From: Roseiarcus sp963696665
Lineage (GTDB): Bacteria > Pseudomonadota > Alphaproteobacteria > Rhizobiales > Beijerinckiaceae
Reading direction: 5' to 3'
DNA: 64,000 nt
Assembly (NCBI GenBank): GCA_963696665.1
Contig: CAVOLE010000008.1
Coordinates: 62,001-126,000, forward strand
Below are positions 10,045-18,236 of this stretch, piece by piece (the stretch's first letter is position 1; each line of letters opens with the position of its first letter). Under the pieces are notes generated by a model that saw nothing but the letters and a program-made list of their open reading frames with translations, was not told the origin of the DNA and ran no database searches. Made by a program: the position numbers and the translations under genes.

Positions 10045-10608
10045 TCAGAGGCTTTCGACGATCAGATTGGAGTTGGTGTAGACGCAGATTTCGGCGGCGA
10101 TGCGCATCGAGCGGCGCACGATCTCGTCCGCCTCGAGCTCAATCGGCATCAGCGCGCGGGCCGCGGCGAGCGCGTAGTTGCCGCCCGAGCCTATCGCCAT
10201 CGCCGCGCCGAATTCGTCCGCCTCAGGCTCCAGCACGTCCCCCGAGCCCGACAGCGTGAAGGCGGCGCTTTTGTCGGCGACGATCAGCATCGCCTCAAGC
10301 CGACGCAAATAGCGGTCGGTGCGCCAGTCCTTGGCGAGCTCCACGCAGGCGCGCGCAAGCTGGCCGTGATACTGGTCGATCTTGGCCTCGAGCCGTTCGA
10401 ACAGCGTGAAAGCGTCGGCGGTCGCGCCGGCGAAGCCGGCGATGACGTCGCCCTTGCCAAGACGGCGAACCTTGCGGGCGTTGGATTTGACGACCGTCTG
10501 GCCCATGCTGACCTGGCCGTCGCCGCCGATGACGGCCTTCCCGCCCTTGCGCACCATCAGGATGGTCGTCGCATGCCACCCGGGCAAGCGGGCGGTCTCG
10601 TCAGTCAT
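10045..10608 (-). CDS. hslV: HslV, peptidase subunit of the HslUV protease
   Basis: Threonine protease of 187 aa, proteasome beta-subunit fold. The propeptide ends at HA and the mature N-terminus starts TTILMVRK, making Thr14 the catalytic nucleophile. GDGQVSMGQTV and GSGGNYALAAARAL are conserved blocks of the family. It is first in the hslVU operon; heat-shock control is typical of the family but no convincing promoter was recognised upstream. Confidence 0.97.
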   Translation of the reverse strand: MTDETARLPGWHATTILMVRKGGKAVIGGDGQVSMGQTVVKSNARKVRRLGKGDVIAGFAGATADAFTLFERLEAKIDQYHGQLARACVELAKDWRTDRYLRRLEAMLIVADKSAAFTLSGSGDVLEPEADEFGAAMAIGSGGNYALAAARALMPIELEADEIVRRSMRIAAEICVYTNSNLIVESL

Positions 10609-10721
10609 GGGCGCTCATTTCCTGATTCCTTAGGGCGAAGGCCGGATGTATGGGCGGAAGCTGCGCGGCGCAAGGGAGCCTTTGCGTCGCCGCGCGGCTT
10701 GAGAAGCTCAAACGCCTCGCG

Positions 10722-11687
10722 TCAATTGAAAGAGTCCACCCATATCGGGTTGGTCCAGGCGCGCCGCCGCGGACCGTCAATGACGACGATGCGGAACCAT
10801 TTGGCCGGGGGAAGGTCGCGCCAGGCCCATTTCGCCACTTCGGCGAATTCGATCGTCGCCTGGGTGAGCCCGCGCCCGACGCGGCTCACCGCCAGCGAAG
10901 CGCCGGTGACGAGCGCGACGGTGTGGACCGGCGAGCATTCGACCCGCACTTCGTTGCTGGTGAACTCGACGTTATGAATGCGCGGGCCTTGACTTGAGTA
11001 GAACTCGCCCGCCTTCAACGCTCCGAGCAGCAACTCGGGTTCGAGCGATTCCGATTTGACCATGACATAGCCGCCGAAAGCGTCGAGGTCGCCGTGGTGG
11101 AAGTGCGCGTCGTCGCCCGCCACGGCGGTCAGGCGCCGGTTCTCGTTGCACAGTTGGTCGAGCAGATAGAAGCCTAGGCCCCGATCGGTCAGGATCGCGC
11201 AGGAGTGATTGTAGACCTCGACCGCGTGCGCCGCGTCGAGCGAACGCCCATCCTCGATTGTCAGTTGCGACCACGAGGGGTGGGCGATGGTGACGAAGGC
11301 GCCGGCCTCCCGCGCTCGCTGTGCGAGCTCACGCCCGGTTTCGTCCGGTTCGGCGCGGGGAAAATCGAAGGGGAGTCCGGTGGCGACGATATGCCAATAT
11401 TCGCCGGCGCTCGTGCCCATGGCGTGAACCTCGGCGCCGATGAGCGTGGTGAAATCATCTGAGCGCAGTTTTCGGGTGTCGGCTATCGGCCAATCGAATC
11501 GGCCCAGAAAATGATCGGACACTTGCAGGAAATCATAGCCCGCCCGTTTATAAGCCTCGACGACGTCCACAGGGTTCAAGGCGCCGTCGGAGAGGTTCGA
11601 ATGGGCGTGAAGATTTCCGCGCCAGAAACGGCCCGGCGTCGAGAAAGGGCAAATCCGCATGGGGCCTGAGGTTGCCGGCTCCGGCAT
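10722..11687 (-). CDS. PHP-domain phosphoesterase
   Basis: A 321-aa protein with the polymerase/histidinol-phosphatase fold. The metal motif is NLHAHSNLSDG near residue 25, followed by VSDH, an AHPS strand and AGDDAHFHHGD, which together supply the trinuclear metal ligands. The C-terminal third (after about 230) carries no recognised motif and could be a substrate domain. The substrate is not predictable. It is the divergent neighbour of the duplicated rhodanese module. Confidence 0.82.
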   Translation of the reverse strand: MPEPATSGPMRICPFSTPGRFWRGNLHAHSNLSDGALNPVDVVEAYKRAGYDFLQVSDHFLGRFDWPIADTRKLRSDDFTTLIGAEVHAMGTSAGEYWHIVATGLPFDFPRAEPDETGRELAQRAREAGAFVTIAHPSWSQLTIEDGRSLDAAHAVEVYNHSCAILTDRGLGFYLLDQLCNENRRLTAVAGDDAHFHHGDLDAFGGYVMVKSESLEPELLLGALKAGEFYSSQGPRIHNVEFTSNEVRVECSPVHTVALVTGASLAVSRVGRGLTQATIEFAEVAKWAWRDLPPAKWFRIVVIDGPRRRAWTNPIWVDSFN

Positions 11688-11966
11688 GTCCGGTCAAGAC
11701 AATTTGACTGATAATCACTGTTTTTTCTGCCAATCACAAGAAAAAATATGCATAGACAAATCGGCTGGGTCACCGCATCTGCAATTCGCAGATCGGAAGG
11801 TGAGGGAAGCTATAAAGACTGCGCTCGGCGCTGGAGGCAAGAATTCGTTGAAGGAGCAAGGACGCCGCGCGGCCACCTGCAAACCTGTGCATGGCGATCT
11901 ATATGGGGGCGAAAGGTTCAAGTTCGGGGCGGGGCAAAGAGCGGTTTCGCGTAGCATGGAGGAAGA
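11688..11966. other. Divergent intergenic region with a remnant of a carboxymuconolactone-decarboxylase-like gene
   Basis: The first part is AT-rich (11700-11770) and probably holds promoters. At 11890-11912 the sequence ATGGCGATCTATATGGG repeats the GMAIYMGA codons found at 12794-12815 in the second module copy, but the surrounding frame is not recognisable. A short upstream stretch before the first rhodanese (ATGGAGGAAGAATGTCC) also resembles the spacer of the second copy. I read it as the eroded 3' end of the left module copy. Confidence 0.5.
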
Positions 11967-12311
11967 ATGTCCTGGAATATGTTTTCACGTTTCGGCGTCG
12001 GTTCCGATCCGGAAGTTGTCAGTTTCGGCGATCTGGAAGAAACGATTGGAACCAACGCCTGGACGATCGTCGATGTTCGCGAACCGCATGAGTTCGCCAC
12101 GGGCCACATTCCGAACGCCGTCAACATGCCAATGTCGTCGTTTGATCCTGAGGCGCTGCCGGAAGGGCGGCCGGTCGTACTCGTGTGCCAGTCTGGCGGA
12201 CGCTCGCGCAATGCGCTGAACAAGGCGATATCGATCGGGCGCGAGGATGTGAGACACTTTGCCGGGGGCATGAACGGCTGGCGCTCGCACAACGGCCCGG
12301 TAACGCTCTGA
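11967..12311 (+). CDS. Rhodanese-like protein, copy A
   Basis: Single-domain rhodanese of 114 aa, a sulfur carrier or sulfurtransferase. VDVREPHEF and HIPNAVNMP are the family's N-terminal motifs and the active-site loop is CQSGGRSR with the persulfide cysteine. The C-terminal HFAGGMNGWRSHNGPV is the usual closing motif. It is about 80 percent identical to copy B at 12907, with the same start region (MSWNMFSRFG). RBS-like AGGAAG precedes the ATG. Copy A stayed intact although both its flanks are eroded. Confidence 0.92.
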   Translation: MSWNMFSRFGVGSDPEVVSFGDLEETIGTNAWTIVDVREPHEFATGHIPNAVNMPMSSFDPEALPEGRPVVLVCQSGGRSRNALNKAISIGREDVRHFAGGMNGWRSHNGPVTL

Positions 12312-12391
12312 GCGAGCGGGCATTGCCGCGCGTCATGCGGTAAAAGGCCTCGAGCGCCAGCCCTCGACTGGCCGTTGAGCTGCAGCACGTA
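12312..12391 (-). pseudogene. Internal fragment of guanine deaminase gene (duplicated)
   Basis: About 80 bp directly after rhodanese copy A match the interior of guaD at 13876-13955 in the same orientation with only scattered mismatches. On the minus strand it reads LQLNGQSR, then the equivalent of YRMTLGNARAL, i.e. GuaD residues around 340-365. It has no start and no end of the gene. It marks the right edge of an ancestral duplication from which DUF302 and the guaD 3' end were lost. Confidence 0.75.
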
Positions 12392-12531
12392 CGCTGGGCA
12401 AATTGCCGTGAATTGATCCTTGTCAAATAGGCATACTCAGAAATGTGTACCGTCTGCGGAGCTGGTCGATTGGACCATCGCTCGTTGCGTCGCGAACGTC
12501 CGGGGCGTCGAGCGCGTGGAAGGAACCCGAG

Positions 12532-12893
12532 ATGGAAACAAAGGACTGGCTGAACTTCAGCCGCGGGCTCAGCGCGGAGCTCCGTAACCTGCGCGGCGGA
12601 GCTCCGGAGGTGATGAAGGCGTTTCGGCTTTAGCCCAGAGCGCGTCGGCTCCGGGCGCACTGGACCGCAAGATCAAAGAATTGATCGCGATCGCGGTCTC
12701 GGTCGCTGCGCGATGTGACGATTGCATCGGTTTCCACGTCAAGGCGGCGGTCGATTGCGGCGCGACGCGCGAGGAAATCCTCGAAACGCTTGGGATGGCG
12801 ATCTATATGGGCGCCGGACCTGCGGCGATGTACGCGAGCCACGCGCTCGGCGCTTACGCGCAATTCGCAGCGCCGAAGACGGACGCCGCATAA
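12532..12893 (+). pseudogene. Carboxymuconolactone decarboxylase/AhpD-like protein, frameshifted
   Basis: AhpD-like fold protein of about 120 aa, probably a peroxidase-type redox protein. It starts at ATG 12532 with an AGGAA ribosome site and reads METKDWLNFSRGL to GAPEVMKAF. One base appears missing at the TTT at 12622-12624, giving a stop at 12631. In the next frame it continues SALAQSASAPGALDRKIKELIAIAV, with the CxxC active site in ARCDDCIGFHVKAA, to LGAYAQFAAP. The missing base is the only defect seen. Confidence 0.8.
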
Positions 12894-12906
12894 CCATGGA
12901 GAGATT

Positions 12907-13251
12907 ATGTCCTGGAATATGTTTTCACGTTTTGGCGCCGGCTCTGATCCGGATGTCGTAGACTTTCGGGACTTGAATGAGGCCGTGGGGACTAACGCCT
13001 GGACGGTGGTGGACGTTCGCGAGCCCAGCGAATTCGCGGCAGGCCACATTCCCAATGCCCTCAACATGCCGACCTCCTCTTTCGATCCCGATGCGCTACC
13101 GCAAGGAAAGCCGGTCGTTCTTATCTGTCAGGCGGGTGGACGGTCGCGCAATGCGTTGAACAAGGCGCGGGCGATCGGTCGCGCTGATGTGAGGCACTTT
13201 GCTGGCGGAATGAGCGGCTGGCGCTCGCACAATGGTCCGGTCGCAATCTGA
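12907..13251 (+). CDS. Rhodanese-like protein, copy B
   Basis: Paralogue of copy A, 114 aa. VDVREPSEF, HIPNALNMP and the active-site loop CQAGGRSR with the catalytic cysteine are all present. It starts 13 bp after the decarboxylase-like gene, with GGAGA before ATG 12907, and is followed by a DUF302 gene. The grouping of a thioredoxin-like CxxC protein, rhodanese and DUF302 suggests a role in sulfane-sulfur or oxidative-stress handling; that role is inference from association only. Confidence 0.92.
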   Translation: MSWNMFSRFGAGSDPDVVDFRDLNEAVGTNAWTVVDVREPSEFAAGHIPNALNMPTSSFDPDALPQGKPVVLICQAGGRSRNALNKARAIGRADVRHFAGGMSGWRSHNGPVAI

Positions 13252-13263
13252 AAGGAGCAGGAA

Positions 13264-13648
13264 GTGAGCTGCGCCATAACCCGCAAGACGCGGAGACTTC
13301 GACGGCCTGGTCGGCCGCGTCAAGGATGCCCTTAAGAACGAGGGATTTGGCGTCTTGACCGAGATCGACGTCGCAGGAACGCTCAAGACCAAGATCGGCA
13401 AAGACTTCCGGCCCTACCGCATTCTCGGCGCCTGCAAACCGAGCTTCGCCTTTGAAGCTCTGAGCGAGGAAGCGAATATCGGCGTAATGCTGCCCTGCAA
13501 CGTCGTCGTCCAACGCTATGACAACGGCGAGGTCGAAGTCTCCTCGATCGACCCGGCGACTGTCATGCAGACGGTCGGGAATTCGAAACTGTCACCGATC
13601 GCGGATAAGGTGCGCGCGGCGCTGAAGCGTGCAATCGAGGCGGTCTGA
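13264..13648 (+). pseudogene. DUF302 protein, frameshifted near the start
   Basis: Small DUF302 protein of about 128 aa when corrected. A good ribosome site (AGGAGCAGGAA) precedes GTG 13264, reading VSCAITRKT. After a one-base shift near 13293 the family sequence DFDGLVGRVKDALKNEGFGV and TEIDVAGTLKTKIG follows, then the hallmark FRPYRILGACKPSFAFEAL and MLPCNVVVQ. The uninterrupted frame from 13355 lacks the first beta-alpha unit. It ends 4 bp before the convergent guaD stop. Confidence 0.78.
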
Positions 13649-13652
13649 CGGT

Positions 13653-14966
13653 TCAGCCGCCGCCGCTCCCCTTCCGCGGCTCGCCGGCGACATAGGTCTG
13701 GCGCACGGCCCGATCGTCGCCGAGCGCAAGGAGGGCGAAGAGCTCGACCTCGAGGTTGCCGCCGGCCGTCTCCAGCCGGTGCGCGAGCGCTGGCGTCGCG
13801 CGCGGATCGAGCGCTATGAGATCGGCCTCTTTGCCGGGCTCGATCGAGCCGATCCGGTCATCGAGGCTGAGCGCGCGGGCATTGCCGAGCGTCATGCGGT
13901 AAAACGCCTCGAGCGCCGGCCACGACTGGCCGTTGAGCTGGAGCACTTTGTAGCCTTCCGCCGCTGTGCGCAGCATCGAATAGCTCGTGCCGCCGCCGAC
14001 GTCGGTCGCAAGCGCGATCCGCACCCCGGCGCGAGTGAGCCGCGCCTGGTCGAACAGGCCCGAGCCCAGGAAAAGGTTCGACGTCGGGCAGAACGCGGCG
14101 ACGGACCGGCTTTCAGCGAGTGCTGCGATTTCGCTCTCCTGCAAATGAATGCAATGGCCGAAGACGGAGCGCGGCCCAAGAAGCCCGGCGCGCGCGTAGA
14201 CGTCAATATAGCTTTGCGCTTCGGGAAACAGTGCGGCGACCCGCGCGATCTCCGCCTTGTTCTCGTTCGCGTGGGTCTGGACGTAGAGTTGAGGAAATTC
14301 GCGCTTAAGCGCTCCCGCGGCGTCCAGTTGGGCCTGCGTCGACGTCACCGCGAAGCGCGGGGTGATCGCGTAATCGAGTCGGCCGCGGCCGCGCCAGCGC
14401 TCGATCAGCGCCTTGCTCTCGTTGTAGCCTCGCTCGGCGGTGTCCATGAGCGCCATCGGCGCGTCGCGGTCCATCATCACTTTGCCCGCGATCATGCGCG
14501 CCCCGCGCGCTTCGGCTTCAGCGAAAAACGCGTCGACGGACTCAGGATGCACGGAGCAATAGACCATGGCGGTCGTGGTGCCTGAGCGAAACAGCTCATC
14601 GAGGAAAAAAGCCGCCACGCGCGCGCAATGCGCGGGATCGGCAAATTTCTGCTCTTCGACAAAGGTGTAGTTGGTAAGCCAATCGAGGAGTTGCGCGCCG
14701 TGGGAGCCGATCACCTGGGTCTGGGAATAGTGAACGTGGGCGTCGATGAAACCGGGCATGATGAATGAGCCGGCGTGATCGTCGATGATCGCGCCTTCCG
14801 GCGCGCGCGCGAGTATGTCGGGCGCCTCGCCGACCGCCTCGATCAGACCGCCAACGACGAGAACGGCTCCATTTTCAATGAGAGAATAAGCGCGCGAGCC
14901 GCCCTCAGCCGGATCATCGGTGAAGGAGAGGACGCGGCCGCGAATGAGGCGGGCGGCCCCGGTCAA
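13653..14966 (-). CDS. guaD: Guanine deaminase
   Basis: Amidohydrolase of 437 aa converting guanine to xanthine. Metal ligands are visible in PGFIDAHVHYSQT, QTHANEN, GHCIHL and ATDVGGGTSYSM. SNLFLGSGLFD and IGSIEPGKEADLIALD are also typical of the family. Its ATG overlaps the stop of the upstream puuE-uraD gene by 4 bp, so the two are translationally coupled in a purine-degradation operon. An 80-bp internal piece of this gene is duplicated at 12312. Confidence 0.94.
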   Translation of the reverse strand: MTGAARLIRGRVLSFTDDPAEGGSRAYSLIENGAVLVVGGLIEAVGEAPDILARAPEGAIIDDHAGSFIMPGFIDAHVHYSQTQVIGSHGAQLLDWLTNYTFVEEQKFADPAHCARVAAFFLDELFRSGTTTAMVYCSVHPESVDAFFAEAEARGARMIAGKVMMDRDAPMALMDTAERGYNESKALIERWRGRGRLDYAITPRFAVTSTQAQLDAAGALKREFPQLYVQTHANENKAEIARVAALFPEAQSYIDVYARAGLLGPRSVFGHCIHLQESEIAALAESRSVAAFCPTSNLFLGSGLFDQARLTRAGVRIALATDVGGGTSYSMLRTAAEGYKVLQLNGQSWPALEAFYRMTLGNARALSLDDRIGSIEPGKEADLIALDPRATPALAHRLETAGGNLEVELFALLALGDDRAVRQTYVAGEPRKGSGGG

Positions 14967-16384
14967 GGCAGGATGTCCTTGAGCCGGAGCGCCGCAATCC
15001 GGTCGATCTCGGTGAGCGCGGCCCTCGTCTCGGCGTCGGCGTCATTGCCGAGACGACGCTGAAAGGCGGCGAGGATTTCGGCCTTGCTCTTGCCCTTCAC
15101 CGCCGTGATGAAGGGAAAGCCGAACTTGGCGCGATAAGCGTCGTTGAGCTCGCCGAATTGGCGCAGTTCCTCGGGCGTCAGCCGGTCAAGCCCCGCGCTC
15201 GCCTGCTCGCGCGTCGAATCGGTGGTCAGCGTCTTTGCAAGCGCGAGCTTGCCCGCCAGATCGGGATGCGCTTCGATCAGCACACGTTTCTGTTCCGTTG
15301 TCCCCTTCGCCGCAGCGTCTGCGAGCGCCTTCGCCAACCCTTCCGCCGTGTCGGCGCCGCTCGTGAGATGAGCGTCGTAGGCCGCCGCCGCGACCCACGG
15401 CGAATGCTCGTAAACGCCGCCGAAGCGCTCGATGAATAGCGTCCGGGTCACTTCCGACGGCTTCCAGCCGCCCGGCGGCGGATGCTTGGCGATCCAATGA
15501 CGAGCGATGTCTAGCCGGGTTGGAATCCAGACGCGGTCATGGGCAAGCGCATAATCGAGGAACCGCGCGAGCGAGAGCGCGCGGCCGGGCCGGCCGACCA
15601 GGCGGCAGTGCAGGCCGATCGACATCATCTTTGGCGCGACATCGCCTTCGGCGTAGAGCGCGTCGAACGAATCCTTAAGATAAGCGTAGAACTGATCGCC
15701 CGAGTTGAAGCCCTGCGGGGTGGCGAAGCGCATGTCATTGGCGTCGAGCGTGTAGGGCGTCATGAGCTGCGGGCCGCGCGGCCCCTCGAGCCAGTAGGGC
15801 AAATCGTCGGCATAGGTGTCGGCGCAATAGACGAACCCGCCCTCCTCCATGCCGAGGCGGACCGAGTTGATCGAGGATCGGCCTTGATAGAAGCCGAGCG
15901 GGCGCGCGCCCGCCACCTCCGTATGAATCCGAACCGCCTCGGCGATATGGACCGCTTCGACGTCAGGGGCCATGTCGCGATAATCGATCCACTTGAGACC
16001 GTGGGTGGCGATCTCCCAGCCCGCCTCGTTCATCGCCGCGACGGCTTGACGATTGCGCGCCATGGCCGTCGCCACCGCATAGACCGTGACCGGAACCGAG
16101 CGCTCGGTGAACAGGCGATACAGGCGCCAAAAGCCGGCCCGGGAGCCGTATTCGTAGATCGACTCCATGTTCATGTGACGCATGCCCGGCCAAGGCGCGG
16201 CGCCGACGATCTCGGACAGGAAAGCCTCGGAGGCGGCGTCGCCATGCAGGATGTTGTTCTCGCCGCCCTCCTCGTAGTTGATGACGAACTGTATGGCGAT
16301 GCGGGCGCGCTTCGGCCAATCGGCGAACGGAGGCGTGCGCCCGTAGCCGATCATGTCACGCGGATAGATTTCGCCGTCCGTCAT
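14963..16384 (-). CDS. puuE: Allantoinase PuuE / OHCU decarboxylase UraD fusion
   Basis: Bifunctional protein of 473 aa. Residues 1-300 are the polysaccharide-deacetylase-like allantoinase PuuE (PRDMIGYG, FVINYEEGGEN, HGLKWIDYR, LGFYQGRSS). Residues about 310-473 are 2-oxo-4-hydroxy-4-carboxy-5-ureidoimidazoline decarboxylase (FGGVYEHSPWVA, AHPDLAGKLA, FGFPFITAVKG). It therefore covers the late steps from the urate oxidation product to allantoin and on to allantoate. The ATG at 16384 begins the conserved MTDGEIYPRDM; the frame is open 144 bp further but without conserved residues. Confidence 0.93.
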   Translation of the reverse strand: MTDGEIYPRDMIGYGRTPPFADWPKRARIAIQFVINYEEGGENNILHGDAASEAFLSEIVGAAPWPGMRHMNMESIYEYGSRAGFWRLYRLFTERSVPVTVYAVATAMARNRQAVAAMNEAGWEIATHGLKWIDYRDMAPDVEAVHIAEAVRIHTEVAGARPLGFYQGRSSINSVRLGMEEGGFVYCADTYADDLPYWLEGPRGPQLMTPYTLDANDMRFATPQGFNSGDQFYAYLKDSFDALYAEGDVAPKMMSIGLHCRLVGRPGRALSLARFLDYALAHDRVWIPTRLDIARHWIAKHPPPGGWKPSEVTRTLFIERFGGVYEHSPWVAAAAYDAHLTSGADTAEGLAKALADAAAKGTTEQKRVLIEAHPDLAGKLALAKTLTTDSTREQASAGLDRLTPEELRQFGELNDAYRAKFGFPFITAVKGKSKAEILAAFQRRLGNDADAETRAALTEIDRIAALRLKDILP

Positions 16385-16594
16385 CCCGTTTAGCGCTCCC
16401 TTGGCCGCAATCAGTCCGACGCTACGACAGGACCGGCGTTTGCTCCAGCCTGCAAGCGGCCTGTCGTCCGCGCTCGGCCCCGATTGGCGGGGAACTAGCC
16501 TGGACCGGTCCGACGAGATCAACGCCATTCATGCTCCGGAAAAATGCTAGAATTATACGAAAGAGCGTTCCCGTCCGCCGTCCCGAGGCCATCC

Positions 16595-17395
16595 ATGACC
16601 GAAATATCCCTGCGCTTCGAGCCGCCGTTCGCCCGCATCGTCTTGAGCCGCCCGGAGCGCCGCAATGCGATCACGCGGGCGATGTGGCGCGCGCTGCCGG
16701 CTATCCGCGCCGCGATCGAGGCGCGCGAAGACCTGCTGGTGACGCTGGTCGAGGGCGAGGGCGCGCATTTCAGCGCCGGCGCCGACATTGTCGAACTTGG
16801 CGAGATCTACCGGGACGCCGCGACGATGCGGGACTATGGCGATGCGGTCCAGGATGGCCTCAAGGCGCTCATGGAGCTCGATCGCCCGACCATCGCGGTC
16901 ATCCGCGGCGTCGCCATCGGCGGCGCGCTTGGCCTGGCGCTCGCCTGCGACCTCAGGTTCTGCGACGCCGACGCGCACCTTGCCATCACCCCCGCGCGGC
17001 TCGGTCTCATCTACGGCCATGCCGAGACGCGCCGGCTGATCGAACTCGTCGGCCCGTCTCGCGCCAAGGACCTTCTGTTCACCGCGCGCAGGATCGAGAC
17101 CGACGAGGCGTTGGCCATTGGCCTCATCGATCGGCGGATCGAGACGGCGTTGCAGGAGACCGTGCTGGGTTACGCCCGGGGCCTTGCGGACATGAGCCAA
17201 ATGTCGATCCGAGGGGCCAAGCGCGCGATCGACGCCATCGCCGCGGGCATGAGCAAAGAGGCGCCGGCCTATCGCGCGCTCACCGAAGCTGCGGCGGCGG
17301 GACGCGATTTCGCCGAAGGGCGGGACGCCTTCGCCGAGAAGCGGACGGCAAAATTCACATTTCGCGGGGCTACCGCGCGGCTCAATCCCGCTTAG
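16595..17395 (+). CDS. Enoyl-CoA hydratase/isomerase family protein
   Basis: Crotonase-fold protein of 266 aa. LSRPERRNAITRAM is the N-terminal signature and the oxyanion-hole strands are HFSAGADIVEL and GVAIGGALGLALACD. The start is ATG 16595 (MTEISLRFEPP); a frame-compatible ATG at 16544 adds unlikely residues. It is divergent from the puuE operon and convergent with vapBC. The acyl-CoA substrate cannot be predicted. Confidence 0.9.
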   Translation: MTEISLRFEPPFARIVLSRPERRNAITRAMWRALPAIRAAIEAREDLLVTLVEGEGAHFSAGADIVELGEIYRDAATMRDYGDAVQDGLKALMELDRPTIAVIRGVAIGGALGLALACDLRFCDADAHLAITPARLGLIYGHAETRRLIELVGPSRAKDLLFTARRIETDEALAIGLIDRRIETALQETVLGYARGLADMSQMSIRGAKRAIDAIAAGMSKEAPAYRALTEAAAAGRDFAEGRDAFAEKRTAKFTFRGATARLNPA

Positions 17396-17431
17396 GGTAA
17401 ACGGGCCTCGGATCGAGGCTGGCGGAGTGGA

Positions 17432-17848
17432 TCACCGTCGCTCGGTTACGTCCGGCGCAATTAATTCTACGCCAGGAAAGTAAGCTCGATATCGCCGCGC
17501 ATCGCGCGTCAGCAGTTGGAGGCCTGCGACAGCGGCGTGGGCGCCAAATGAAAAAATCAGGCAGGACGTTCCGGCGCGGGCCTCCCTGGGCCCGATAACG
17601 CTGAAACGCCTTGCCCGCCAGAAAGAGAGCGGCGCGCGGCGCCTCCGCAAGCTTCAGGCCGACATCATCGAGAACCTCGTCGACCTCCTCAATGCGCGCA
17701 TACCCGATCGAGAATCCGCATACACCACCGCATCGATCAGGACCAGGCCGCGAATGGCGGCCGCATCCAACTGGCGAACCGACCAGGCGGACCAATTGAA
17801 ATCGTTCGTCGCGATGTCGAGGAGGACGTTCGTATCGACGAGTGTCAT
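17432..17848 (-). pseudogene. vapC: VapC-type PIN-domain toxin, two frame shifts
   Basis: PIN-domain ribonuclease of about 138 aa when repaired. The first frame gives MTLVDTNVLLDIATND with the catalytic aspartate, up to VVYA. After one missing base near 17715 the next frame gives FSIGYARIEEVDEVLDDVG to LPDFFI. After one extra T near 17547 the original frame resumes with GAHAAVAGLQLLTRD, the last acidic residue of the site. The two shifts cancel, so overall length is preserved, but the unrepaired frame stops at 17654. The ATG overlaps the vapB stop as TGATG. Confidence 0.82.
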
Positions 17849-18084
17849 CAGCTTTCGCCGCGGGTCAACGCCATGATTTCGTCGGTCGTAAGCCAGCTCG
17901 TGGCCGTATCGCGCATGCGCTCGAAGCGGCTCGGCTTGACCACGCGTTGGCCAACTCGGCGCAGATAGGCGCGACCGTCCTCGCCGACATCAAAATCGAT
18001 CTTGCTGCCCGGACGGATCCCGAGCCGGTCGCGAACCGGATTCGGGATGGTCACCTGGCCCTTGCTCGTCACCGTCACCGCCAT
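17848..18084 (-). CDS. vapB: VapB antitoxin, AbrB/MazE type
   Basis: A 78-aa swapped-hairpin AbrB DNA-binding protein. It begins MAVTVTSKGQVTIPNPVRDRL, the standard AbrB motif, with an acidic middle and a C-terminal toxin-binding tail (TATSWLTTDEIMALTRGES). The ATG at 18084 is the only start fitting the family. It is intact, unlike its toxin. Confidence 0.93.
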   Translation of the reverse strand: MAVTVTSKGQVTIPNPVRDRLGIRPGSKIDFDVGEDGRAYLRRVGQRVVKPSRFERMRDTATSWLTTDEIMALTRGES

Positions 18085-18095
18085 CCGCCGTCTCC

Positions 18096-18123
18096 GTAAT
18101 ACCCGGAATTTGAAAGGTATTAC
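18096..18123. promoter_or_regulatory. VapB operator candidate
   Basis: Perfect 8-bp inverted repeat: GTAATACC (18096-18103) and GGTATTAC (18116-18123), centre to centre 20 bp, i.e. two helical turns. It sits 12 bp upstream of the vapB start. On the minus strand a perfect TATAAT (18129-18124) abuts its upstream arm, so a dimer bound here would block the promoter. The matching -35 is not obvious. Confidence 0.7.
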
Positions 18124-18236
18124 ATTATATGGGCCCTCGTCCAACCGGCGCGGTCTCGTGGATCAGTCCCCCCGACTGGATTCTCAGCGCTCCCGACCAT
18201 TTGCGACATCCATCTCCAAGGCGCCATGATTGGCCC

